A stretch of 10,342 nucleotides of DNA from Gallionellaceae bacterium (GCA_031277195.1 JAITMU010000003.1:1-10342), one strand, 5' to 3'; numbered from the stretch's first letter, positions 1 through 5,976 are shown. Made by a program: numbers and translations. Notes: generated from the sequence alone by a model not told the origin.

Positions 1-126
1 GTGTCGCGTGTCGCGTGTCGCGTGTCGCGTGTCGCGTGTCGCGTGTCGCGTGTCGCGTGTCGCGTGTCGCGTGTCGTGTGTCGCGTGTCGCGTGTCGCGT
101 GTCGCGTGTCGCGTGTCGCGTGTCGG
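1..126. repeat. Heptanucleotide tandem array (GTGTCGC)n
   Basis: Eighteen head-to-tail 7-bp units run from base 1 to base 126. Sixteen are exactly GTGTCGC; unit 11 (71-77) ends in T and unit 18 (120-126) ends in G, where the array decays into unique sequence. It starts at the window edge, so its true length is unknown. A 7-bp unit cycles through all frames and leaves each open, so the open frames crossing it translate to repetitive Cys/Arg/Val/Ser peptides and are not good genes. It looks like a variable-number tandem repeat prone to slippage. Confidence 0.95.
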
Positions 127-222
127 TGGCGTTATTCATGTCGCCATCGTGACACGGTTTTATGGAACTGGCAACTCGATATTGAACATACCGTTCGGGT
201 TTCGCCTGTCCCTTCGATAAAC

Positions 223-292
223 GTAGGGCGGGGCTTGCCCCGCGCGGTGCGAACCTTGAAATTCCCACAGCGCGGGGCAAGCCCCGCCCTAC
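223..292. repeat. Family A palindromic repeat, copy 1 (short form)
   Basis: The left arm GTAGGGCGGGGCTTGCCCC (from 223) is the reverse complement of the right arm ending at 292, so a transcript would fold into a long hairpin. The middle (about 248-268) matches the middle right part of the copy at 491-595 but lacks roughly 35 bp of it, so this is an internally shortened version. There is no open reading frame inside. It resembles a MITE/REP-like non-autonomous element; no transposase is in the window. Confidence 0.88.
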
Positions 293-303
293 ATCCCGCT
301 ACC

Positions 304-414
304 CCGTCATTCCAGCGGAAATAACAATCCGCACAGCGGACAAAACCTTATTGTCCGGCTACGCCGGAACATTTTGATAAACGCGCTGGATTCCAGCGTT
401 CGCTGGAATGACGG
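304..414 (+). repeat. Family B palindromic repeat, copy 1
   Basis: The ends CCGTCATTCC (304-313) and GGAATGACGG (405-414) are perfect inverted repeats. The interior contains AGCGGACAAAACC and the hairpin TCCGGC-TAC-GCCGGA (354-368). The copy at 9498-9624 carries the same interior as its reverse complement, which shows these are two copies of one element in opposite orientation. This copy lacks a short piece of the left subterminal arm that the 9498 copy has (111 versus 127 bp). The ATTCC...GGAAT ends resemble the short repeats widespread in beta- and gammaproteobacteria, such as the neisserial dRS3-type ends; that assignment is by resemblance only. Confidence 0.88.
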
Positions 415-490
415 GAATCAAGGGGGGGTGTGATACATCTTACTTTCTGTGCGGCTTCTTCCGTCAAATAAAAAAACTGAGGGACAGCGT

Positions 491-595
491 GTAGGGCGGG
501 GCTTGCCCCGCGCGGTGGGCGTCTTCGCGCGGTTGATTTGTCCCATGTGATGCGGACGTTGAAATGCTCACAGCGCGGGGCAAGCCCAGCCCTAC
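491..595. repeat. Family A palindromic repeat, copy 2 (long form)
   Basis: The left arm GTAGGGCGGGGCTTGCCCC begins at 491. The right arm, GGGGCAAGCCCAGCCCTAC, ends at 595 with one mismatch to a perfect inverted repeat. The interior (about 511-570) includes a roughly 35-bp stretch missing from copy 1. The right end overlaps the stop codon of the soluble TPM-domain gene (592-594, CTA on the plus strand), so it sits exactly at the 3' end of the minus-strand operon, where its hairpin could stabilise the mRNA end or act as a terminator. Confidence 0.88.
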
Positions 596-1089
596 AGGAT
601 GATCGGACAATCGGATAATTCGTTACTTTTTACGCCGTTGTGCGGATAGTGCTGCGCGAGCATTGCGCTGATGCTGCGGACGCCTGCAATCACACCGCGT
701 TCAAATTCACCGGCGCGAAACGCGACTTCCATTTCGGCGCATATCGTTTCCCAAGCCGCTTGTCCCAGCTTCGCGTCAATGCCGCGATCTGCGACGATTT
801 CCACATTGCGATCGGCGAGCAACAAATAAATCAGCACGCCGTTGTTGTGCTCGGTGTCCCACACGCGCAACTGCGAGAACACCTCAAGCGCGCGCTGCCG
901 TGCCGTCTGTCCGGCAAAGAGCGGCGACAAATCGAGTGACGCTTCGACCGCGAAGCGAACCTGCCCCTGATGTGTCGCTTCGGTTTCGCGTATCACCTGT
1001 TCAATCGCATCCAGCGCGCGTGACGGAAACGCGCGCCGCGCGGCGGCGCGTCCCGTGAATAAGTGACGAATGACACGGTGCAGATTCAT
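592..1089 (-). CDS. TPM-domain (DUF477) protein, soluble form
   Basis: This 165-aa protein belongs to the TPM_phosphatase/DUF477 family. The recognisable core is the '...VFSQLRVWDTEHNNGVLIY' strand-loop region, the 'VEIVADRGIDAKLG' strand and the 'FRAGEFERGVIAGVRSI' helix. It has no signal peptide or membrane segment, unlike its upstream partner. I chose the ATG at 1089, not the one at 1095: GGGGAG lies 6 nt before 1089 but directly abuts 1095, and this start overlaps the TGA of the preceding gene (1089-1091), a classic TGATG coupling. The C-terminus NELSDCPIIL resembles the usual end of the family, so the gene is complete. A second small TPM protein next to a LemA/TPM pair is a recurring arrangement; the biochemical function is not established, and phosphatase activity was reported only for plant TLP18.3. 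Confidence 0.88.
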   Translation of the reverse strand: MNLHRVIRHLFTGRAAARRAFPSRALDAIEQVIRETEATHQGQVRFAVEASLDLSPLFAGQTARQRALEVFSQLRVWDTEHNNGVLIYLLLADRNVEIVADRGIDAKLGQAAWETICAEMEVAFRAGEFERGVIAGVRSISAMLAQHYPHNGVKSNELSDCPIIL

Positions 1090-1952
1090 CACCATCTCCC
1101 CGACGCGCCGCCACCGCCGAAACCGCCACCACCGCCACGGAATCCACCACCACCGCCAAATCCGCCGCCGCCATATCCGCCACCAAAACCGCCTCCGCCA
1201 TAACCGCCACCGCCCAGACCGCGACCACTGACGCCGCCCAACATCACGATCACGAATGCCACTACGCCGACCAGCAACGCAACCAATCCCGACGCGGCCA
1301 CAAGCCAGGCCAGCAAACCGATGCCGCCGCCGGTGAGCATGGCGGCAGGGACGCGACCAAACAGCGCGCGCAGAAAACCGCCGAGAACAATCGCCGCGCC
1401 CAGCGCGAAAAACAGCAGCGATTCGGTATTGCCGCCGCCATTCGTCACCGCGCGCGGCGCAGGCGGCGGCAGCGGTTCGCCGTTGATGACGTTCATCATT
1501 GTCGTCAGGCCAGCGGCGATGCCGGCAGCAAATTCCCCGCGCTGAAAATACGGCACGATGTTTTCGTTGATGATGCGGCTCGCGGTGGCATCGTTCAGCG
1601 CGCCTTCCAGTCCGTAGCCCACTTCGATGCGCACGGCGCGATCATCCTTGGCGATGAGCAACAACGCGCCATCATCCACGCCCTTGCGCCCCAGCTTCCA
1701 TGCGTCAACGACGCGAATGCCGAATTGCTCGATGGCTTCCGGCGCGGTGGTGGGGACAATCAGCACAGCGATCTGCGCGCCCTTCGCCTGCTCGAATTCC
1801 GCGAGTGTCGTTTCCAGCGTTTGTATTTGTTGCGCGTCCAACGTGCCGGTGAAATCGGTGACGCGCTGCGTCAACGACGGCACCGCGACTTCGGCATGCG
1901 CGGCGCTGATGAACAACGCGAGCAGGAAGAACCAGATGGGGAGGTTTTTCAT
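1089..1952 (-). CDS. Membrane TPM-domain protein with Gly-rich tail (YgcG-like)
   Basis: This 287-aa exported protein has a signal peptide at residues 1-20 ending AAHA. A TPM domain follows at about 25-150, recognisable from RVTDFTGTLD near its start and VRIEVGYGLEGALNDA and IVPYFQRGEFAAG in its second half. Two or three hydrophobic membrane segments span about 178-240, and a tail of almost only Gly with Phe/Tyr/Arg covers about 239-287. Family members are membrane-bound with the TPM domain outside the cytoplasmic membrane. The ATG at 1952 is preferred because it directly precedes the signal peptide; the in-frame ATG at 1979 lies inside a palindromic repeat. No good Shine-Dalgarno sequence is visible, so translation may depend on read-through from lemA. 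It lies downstream of lemA and overlaps the soluble TPM gene by one base. The role is unknown; LemA/TPM pairs are widespread, with suggested roles in envelope maintenance. Confidence 0.9.
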   Translation of the reverse strand: MKNLPIWFFLLALFISAAHAEVAVPSLTQRVTDFTGTLDAQQIQTLETTLAEFEQAKGAQIAVLIVPTTAPEAIEQFGIRVVDAWKLGRKGVDDGALLLIAKDDRAVRIEVGYGLEGALNDATASRIINENIVPYFQRGEFAAGIAAGLTTMMNVINGEPLPPPAPRAVTNGGGNTESLLFFALGAAIVLGGFLRALFGRVPAAMLTGGGIGLLAWLVAASGLVALLVGVVAFVIVMLGGVSGRGLGGGGYGGGGFGGGYGGGGFGGGGGFRGGGGGFGGGGASGRW

Positions 1953-1974
1953 GTTTCGGTTTGTCGCATCTACC

Positions 1975-2082
1975 GTCATTCCCGCGTGATTTTGGCGGGA
2001 ATCCAGTGGCTCACCGCCTCGCGCAGCGAGGCATCAAAACCCTAAAGACACTGGATTCCCGCCAAAATCATGCGGGAATGAC
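1975..2082. repeat. 34-bp inverted repeat between lemA and TPM gene (family B-like)
   Basis: The arms 1975-2008 and 2049-2082 are 34 bp each and complementary at 33 of 34 positions. Both begin or end with the GTCATTCC/GGAATGAC terminus shared with the family B copies, but the interior differs, including GCCTCGC-GCA-GCGAGGC near 2016-2032. It fills the gap between the lemA stop (2092-2094) and the TPM start (1952). A transcript of the operon would form a very stable hairpin about 20 nt before the TPM start codon. Confidence 0.92.
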
Positions 2083-2091
2083 GAGGCTCTC

Positions 2092-2676
2092 TTAAAACTC
2101 CACCTTCGGCGGCTGCGAAATCGCTTTTTCATCATCCACCGTAAACGACGCCTTGGTCTTGTAACCGAATATCATCGCCGTCAGATTGCTCGGAAACGAA
2201 CGCACGGCGACGTTGTATTCCTGCACCGCCTGGATGTAGCGGTTGCGCGCGACGGTGATGCGATTCTCGGTGCCTTCGAGTTGCGCTTGCAGCTCGCGGA
2301 AATTCGCGTCCGATTTCAATTCGGGATAATTTTCCGAGACCACCAGCAAGCGACTCAACGCGGATGTCAGCTCGCCTTGCGCCGCCTGGAATTTTGAAAA
2401 TGCCTGCTCATCATTGACGAGTTCCGGCGTCGCCTGAATGCTGCCCACTTTGGCGCGCGCTTCGGTAACGCCGAGCAATACCGTCTGCTCCTGCGCGGCA
2501 AAACCCTTGACCGTATTCACCAGATTCGGCACCAGATCGGCGCGACGCTGATACTGATTCAACACCTCCGCCCAGCTTGCCTTGACTTGTTCGTCAGCCG
2601 TTTGAAACGTGTTGTAGCCGCAACCGCTCAACAGCGTGAACAGCAGGATTGCCAGAAAGTAACGCATTGTTTTCAT
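2092..2676 (-). CDS. lemA: LemA family lipoprotein
   Basis: This 194-aa protein is of typical LemA length. The N-terminus has a hydrophobic stretch ending in a lipobox (LSGC, Cys19), predicting a lipid-anchored envelope protein. The rest is the helical LemA domain: ASWAEVLNQYQRRADLVPNLVNTVKGFA at about 34-61 is the signature region, followed by long helices (ELTSALSRLLVVSENYPELKSDANFRELQAQLEGTENRITVARNRYIQAVQEYN, cut here only by description). The start ATG at 2676 has GGAGAG five to six bases upstream; a second in-frame ATG three codons in is less likely. It is the first member of a lemA-TPM-TPM set and starts 38 bp after the flavoprotein gene on the same strand. The molecular function of bacterial LemA is not established. 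Confidence 0.94.
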   Translation of the reverse strand: MKTMRYFLAILLFTLLSGCGYNTFQTADEQVKASWAEVLNQYQRRADLVPNLVNTVKGFAAQEQTVLLGVTEARAKVGSIQATPELVNDEQAFSKFQAAQGELTSALSRLLVVSENYPELKSDANFRELQAQLEGTENRITVARNRYIQAVQEYNVAVRSFPSNLTAMIFGYKTKASFTVDDEKAISQPPKVEF

Positions 2677-2714
2677 GATCTCTCCATCAAAAGTTTACGC
2701 CGGGCACTATACCA

Positions 2715-3893
2715 TTACGCCGACGCCCCCGCCGCATGTCCCGACGCCCACGCCCATTGAAAATTGTAGCCGCCCAGCCAGCCGGTGACATCCACCACCT
2801 CGCCGATGAAATACAGACCCGGCACATCCCGACACGCCATTGTTTTGGACGACAATGCGCGCGTGTCCACGCCGCCGCAAGTGACTTCGGCTTTTGCGTA
2901 ACCCAGCGTGCCGCTCGGCGTAATGCGCCAGTCGCGCAATCGCGCCAGAATTTCCGCGCGCTGTTTTTCGTCGTATTGCTTGAGCGGCTTGTTGCCAAAA
3001 AATTGCGCGCACCAGATGTCCGCAAATTTTTTCGGCAATCTCTGCGCCAGCACATTCGCCAGCAATTTGTCGCCGTCGCGCTGCACGTCCAGCGTGAAAT
3101 CTCCATCCGGCAGCAAGTCGATCCGCAACGGTTCGCCATGCGTCCAGCAGGATGAAATCTGCAAGATTGCAGGGCCGCTCAGGCCGCGATGCGTGAGCAA
3201 CAAATTTTCACGAAACGCATGGTCGCCACAGCGCACGTTTGCGTCGAGTGACACGCCGCTCAACGCCGCATAGGGCGCCCACTCCATCGGCGCGAAACTC
3301 AGCGGCACGAGACCGGGTTTGAGTTTGGTGATTGGGATGCCAAACTGTTCAGCGATGCGATAACCCAACGGCGTCGCGCCGATTTTCGGAATCGACAAGC
3401 CGCCGGTGGCGACAACCAGCGATTGCGCGCGAAATGCGCCCTGTGAGGTTTGCAGCAGAAAATCCGCATTGTCGGCGCGTTCGATTTTCTGCACCTCGCA
3501 CGACATGCGCCAGCGCACGCCTGCCGCATCGCATTCGCGTTTCAATACGCCGATGACGGCTTCAGATCCTTCGTCGCAAAAAAGCTGTCCAAGTTTTTTC
3601 TCGTGCCAACCGATGTCGTGGCGCTCCAGCAGATCAATAAAATGTCTGGGGGTGTAACGCGCCAGCGCGGAGCGGCAGAAGTGCGGGTTTTCGGAGAAAT
3701 AATTTTCCGGCGCGGCGTCGAGGTTGGTGAAGTTGCAACGACCGCCACCGGAGATGCGGATTTTTTCGGCGAGCTTGCTGGCGTGGTCGAGCAGCAGCAC
3801 GGAACGGCCGCGCTGCGCGGCGGTGGCGGCGCACATCATGCCTGCGGCACCGGCACCGAGGATGATGACGTCGTAAGATGCAGAGAGAGGCAT
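2715..3893 (-). CDS. YhiN/HI0933-family NAD(P)/FAD-dependent flavoprotein
   Basis: This 392-aa protein has the usual length of the HI0933/YhiN (BaiN-like) family. The N-terminus carries the FAD-binding Rossmann motif DVIILGAGAAGMM (GxGxxG at 13-18). The family hallmark ISGGGRCNFTN is at 47-57, VVATGG follows in the middle, and the C-terminal FAD-contact segment GLYFIGEVVDVTGWLGGYN is at about 359-377. It is predicted to be a cytoplasmic oxidoreductase with bound FAD. The physiological substrate in proteobacteria is unknown; the family also contains a gut bile-acid reductase (BaiN), which should not be transferred here. The ATG at 3893 directly precedes the Rossmann strand, but no clear Shine-Dalgarno sequence is seen before it. 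It lies 30 bp after dnaQ on the same strand. Confidence 0.93.
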   Translation of the reverse strand: MPLSASYDVIILGAGAAGMMCAATAAQRGRSVLLLDHASKLAEKIRISGGGRCNFTNLDAAPENYFSENPHFCRSALARYTPRHFIDLLERHDIGWHEKKLGQLFCDEGSEAVIGVLKRECDAAGVRWRMSCEVQKIERADNADFLLQTSQGAFRAQSLVVATGGLSIPKIGATPLGYRIAEQFGIPITKLKPGLVPLSFAPMEWAPYAALSGVSLDANVRCGDHAFRENLLLTHRGLSGPAILQISSCWTHGEPLRIDLLPDGDFTLDVQRDGDKLLANVLAQRLPKKFADIWCAQFFGNKPLKQYDEKQRAEILARLRDWRITPSGTLGYAKAEVTCGGVDTRALSSKTMACRDVPGLYFIGEVVDVTGWLGGYNFQWAWASGHAAGASA

Positions 3894-3923
3894 GGTTAAA
3901 GTTGGGAAATACCCATCCCCACC

Positions 3924-3948
3924 CTAGCCCTCCCCTTGAAGGGGAGGG
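3924..3948. repeat. Family C half-element: CCCTCCCC/GGGGAGGG hairpin at dnaQ 3' end
   Basis: CCCTCCCC (3928-3935) pairs with GGGGAGGG (3941-3948) across a TTGAA loop, preceded by CCCACCCTAG. This is a single hairpin of the same kind as the larger element at 4674-4760 (CCCTAACCCTCTCCCC type). It lies inside the 3' end of dnaQ, encoding its last residues (LSPPLQGEG), and its CTAG supplies the stop codon (3924-3926). No T tract follows on the minus strand, so it is not an obvious terminator. Confidence 0.8.
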
Positions 3949-4661
3949 GACAGATCTGGCTTGCTCGCTTCCAACCACAAACATTTCCCCTTGCTGTCCT
4001 TGGCAATATCCGTCAACTGCTGCGCGTGCTGCGCCAGTTCCTCATCCGTCGCGCGCAGCACGCGTATCGACCCGCGCAGCGCGTCGATGGAATGGGTGGC
4101 ATCAACTTCGTCGCCTTCATCCTCCTCGCCCAGAAAGCTGTCCTGCCCGCGCGTCATCGCAAAATACACTTCGGCCAGCAAGCCCGTGTCGATCAGCGCG
4201 CCATGCAAGGTGCGGCGCGATCTGTCGATCTGGTAACGCTCGCACAAGGCATCCAGATTGTTCCGCTTGCCCGGATGCAATTCCTTCGCCAGCACCCAGG
4301 TGTCGATCACGCTGGGACAGTATTCGGAAAGCGGCGACAACCCCGCCAGTTCAAATTCACGGTTCAAAAAACCCACATCAAACGGCGCGTTATGGATGAT
4401 GAGTTCCGCGCCACGAATGAATTCAATCAACGCGGGCGCAATCTCGGCAAACTTCGGCTCGTCACGCAAACGCTCCGTCGTCAGCCCGTGTACTTCCAGC
4501 GCCTTCTCGTCGCTTTCGCGCTCCGGATTCACATAGCGATGAAAGTGCCGCTCGGAAACCTTGCGCCCGTCTATCTCAACCGCCGCGACTTCAACAATGC
4601 GGTGCCCCTGTTCGGGATACAGTCCGGTGGTTTCGGTGTCCAGTACGATTTGTCTCCTGAT
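3924..4661 (-). CDS. dnaQ: DNA polymerase III epsilon subunit (3'-5' proofreading exonuclease)
   Basis: DnaQ proofreads replication errors as part of the Pol III core (alpha-epsilon-theta). Counting from an ATC at 4661 gives 245 residues, the usual size. Exo I is DTETTG (D8, E10), Exo II is HNAPFD (D95), and Exo III/epsilon has HGALID (H153, D158), so all catalytic residues are present. QDSFLG after the nuclease domain may be the beta-clamp binding motif. The first canonical start in this frame (GTG at 4532) would remove Exo I; translating 4533-4661 gives uninterrupted DnaQ sequence (RRQIVLDTETTGLYPEQG...). Upstream the frame meets TAG at 4671-4673 with no ATG, GTG or TTG between. Candidate starts are ATC at 4661 (after AAAGGA) or ATC at 4649 (after AGGAG, 4 nt). 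The last ~13 residues come from a palindromic repeat. It lies downstream of rnhA on the same strand. Confidence 0.9.
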   Translation of the reverse strand: MRRQIVLDTETTGLYPEQGHRIVEVAAVEIDGRKVSERHFHRYVNPERESDEKALEVHGLTTERLRDEPKFAEIAPALIEFIRGAELIIHNAPFDVGFLNREFELAGLSPLSEYCPSVIDTWVLAKELHPGKRNNLDALCERYQIDRSRRTLHGALIDTGLLAEVYFAMTRGQDSFLGEEDEGDEVDATHSIDALRGSIRVLRATDEELAQHAQQLTDIAKDSKGKCLWLEASKPDLSPPLQGEG

Positions 4662-4673
4662 TTTCCTTTGCTA

Positions 4674-4760
4674 CCCCTCACCCTAACCCTCTCCCCGCAA
4701 GCGGGGAGAGGGGACTATTTTCCCTCTCCCCATTTATGGGGAGAGGGCTAGGGTGAGGGG
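4674..4760. repeat. Family C nested palindrome between rnhA and dnaQ
   Basis: Outer arms of 23 bp (4674-4696, CCCCTCACCCTAACC..., and 4738-4760, ...CTAGGGTGAGGGG) are complementary with one mismatch. Inside are two alternative hairpins: CCCTCTCCCCGC-AA-GCGGGGAGAGGG (4687-4712) and CCCTCTCCCC-ATTTAT-GGGGAGAGGG (4722-4747). The RNA or single-stranded DNA can therefore fold either as one long stem or as two adjacent hairpins. It fills almost the whole rnhA-dnaQ gap and ends about 5-15 bases before the dnaQ ribosome binding region on the minus strand. It matches the CCCTCACCCTAACCCTCTCCC repeat style seen in many proteobacteria. Confidence 0.92.
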
Positions 4761-4766
4761 CTGTTT

Positions 4767-5225
4767 TCAACTGCCCTGTTCTTGCAATTCTTCAATGCCG
4801 CGATTCGCCAGTTGGTCGGCGCGCTCATTGCCTTCGTGTCCGGCGTGCCCTTTGACCCACATCCATTCAACCTCATGCTGCGCCGCCACCTCATCGAGGC
4901 GACGCCACAGGTCTTCATTCTTCACCGGTTTTTTGTCGGCGGTTTTCCAGCCGCGCTTTTTCCAGTTCGGCAGCCATTCAGCGATGCCCTGCTGCACATA
5001 TTTGGAATCGGTGTGCAGAACCACGCGACACGGGCGTTTCAAGGCTTCGAGCGCGCGTATCGCGGCGATCAGTTCCATGCGGTTGTTGGTGGTGTGCGCT
5101 TCGCCGCCGCAGAGTTCGCGCTCGCGATCTCCGGCGCGCAACAGCACGCCCCAACCGCCGATTCCGGGATTGCCCTTGCAAGCGCCGTCGGTAAAAATTT
5201 CGATTGCCGCCTCGCTATTGCTCAT
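4767..5225 (-). CDS. rnhA: Ribonuclease HI
   Basis: This 152-aa cytoplasmic endonuclease cuts the RNA strand of RNA-DNA hybrids (R-loops, Okazaki primers). All catalytic residues are present: D13 in FTDGACKGNP, E51 in NNRMEL, D73 in HTDSKY and D137 in GNERADQLA, with H127 in VKGHAGHEGN. The Trp/Lys-rich basic protrusion typical of E. coli-type RNase HI is also present (LPNWKKRGWKTADKKPVKN, about 85-103). The ATG at 5225 gives the family-length protein; an extension to 5255 would add a MRVCKERRKP leader that runs through the methyltransferase 3' end and is unlikely. The start overlaps the methyltransferase gene by 11 bp (its TAG is at 5215-5217), suggesting translational coupling. In E. coli rnhA and dnaQ are divergent; here they are co-directional, separated by a palindromic repeat. 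Confidence 0.95.
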   Translation of the reverse strand: MSNSEAAIEIFTDGACKGNPGIGGWGVLLRAGDRERELCGGEAHTTNNRMELIAAIRALEALKRPCRVVLHTDSKYVQQGIAEWLPNWKKRGWKTADKKPVKNEDLWRRLDEVAAQHEVEWMWVKGHAGHEGNERADQLANRGIEELQEQGS

Positions 5226-5976
5226 CGGTTTCCGTCTTTCTTTGCATACCCTCATGACGAAGCTGCGGTCGCGCCGGAATCAATTTGCCCACCAACCCCT
5301 CATTCCATCGCGGTTTGAGTGGCCGCACGCCGGGCACGCGCTTCACCGCCTGCAAAAAATACACGCCGCCGCACACCGCCCACCAGCGATCGCCCGCCGG
5401 TTCCATAAACTGAAAACGGCGCAGCCAGTCTTCGTTGTTCATCGGCGGCGCATAGCAGGCGAAACGTCCGGCCACCACTTCAAAGCCCAGCAACGCCAGC
5501 CAGTCCTTGATGCGCGGCAAGGAAATGAAATTGCCATTCCACGGATAACCGGTTTTCGATCCCATCCGCCGCCGCGCGCCCCACAGGCTGCGCGGATTGA
5601 ATCCGGTGAGGATGACGTGGCCTTCCGGCATCAGCACGCGCTCAACTTCGCGCAGCACAAGATGCGGATGCTCATTGAATTCGAGCACGTGCGGCATGGC
5701 GACCAGATCCAGGCTGCCGGTTTCAAACGGCAGTTCTTCCATCATCAAACGCACTTTCGCATACGGCGACTCGTCAGCTTCCAGCGCCGCGCCCGCCACA
5801 ATGCGCGTCGGCATCCGGCTGGCGCGCAGACAGTCGCAGTTGAGCAACCCAAGCTGCACCGCGTGAAAACCGAAACGATCCGCCACCGCCTTGTCGAAAA
5901 ACGCCTGCTCGCGTTCCAGCAGGAATTGTCCCTGCGGGGTGGCGAACCAGTCGATCAAGGTAGTTGCGGTTGACAT
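5215..5976 (-). CDS. YafS-like SAM-dependent methyltransferase domain protein
   Basis: This 253-aa protein is predicted to be cytoplasmic. Homology to the class I methyltransferase fold is recognisable from ELPFETGSLDLVAMPHVLEF (81-100), HLVLREVERVLMPEGHVILTGFNPRSLWG (105-133) and the following GFEVV strand. The usual glycine-rich motif I is replaced by VQLGLLNCD around 40-48, as I recall for the YafS group, so SAM binding may be atypical. The substrate is unknown. The ATG at 5976 (MSTATTLIDWF) is preferred; the frame stays open to 6576 but that stretch is antisense to gloB. It lies between gloB (divergent, start codons 30 bp apart) and rnhA (11-bp overlap), reproducing the E. coli gloB-yafS-rnhA-dnaQ neighbourhood. 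It is probably the first gene of the minus-strand operon. Confidence 0.87.
   Translation of the reverse strand: MSTATTLIDWFATPQGQFLLEREQAFFDKAVADRFGFHAVQLGLLNCDCLRASRMPTRIVAGAALEADESPYAKVRLMMEELPFETGSLDLVAMPHVLEFNEHPHLVLREVERVLMPEGHVILTGFNPRSLWGARRRMGSKTGYPWNGNFISLPRIKDWLALLGFEVVAGRFACYAPPMNNEDWLRRFQFMEPAGDRWWAVCGGVYFLQAVKRVPGVRPLKPRWNEGLVGKLIPARPQLRHEGMQRKTETDEQ

Larger units (their letters stand above)
1..591. other. Gene-free intergenic region packed with repeats
   Basis: No credible gene lies here. The contents in order are the 7-bp array (1-126), about 95 bp of unremarkable sequence, a family A element (223-292), a family B element (304-414), a short spacer with a homopolymeric G run (422-428) and an A run (about 470-476), and a second family A element (491-595). 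The open frames across 1-324 and 8-220 are created by the stop-free 7-bp repeat and have no ribosome binding site or recognisable domain. The A run, read on the minus strand, is a T tract about 15 nt past the 491-595 palindrome; a terminator there for the minus-strand operon is possible but not convincing. Confidence 0.8.

Noticed and set aside
1..126. CRISPR array
   Set aside because: The units are 7 bp with no spacers, and no cas genes are present.
1..324. 107-codon open frame over the 7-bp array
   Set aside because: It is stop-free only because of the repeat, and it continues through repeats A and B with no recognisable protein.
1953..1979. Start of the membrane TPM protein at the ATG at 1979
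   Set aside because: That ATG is part of the palindromic repeat end and would put nine polar residues before a clean signal peptide.
3928..3948. Rho-independent terminator after dnaQ
   Set aside because: The hairpin is strong but lies within the coding sequence and has no T tract on the minus strand.
3924..4532. dnaQ starting at the GTG at 4532
   Set aside because: It would delete the DTETTG catalytic motif, while the frame upstream is perfectly good DnaQ sequence.
4753..5973. 406-codon plus-strand frame opposite rnhA and the methyltransferase
   Set aside because: It is antisense to two well-supported genes, has Arg/Ser/His-rich composition and no family resemblance.
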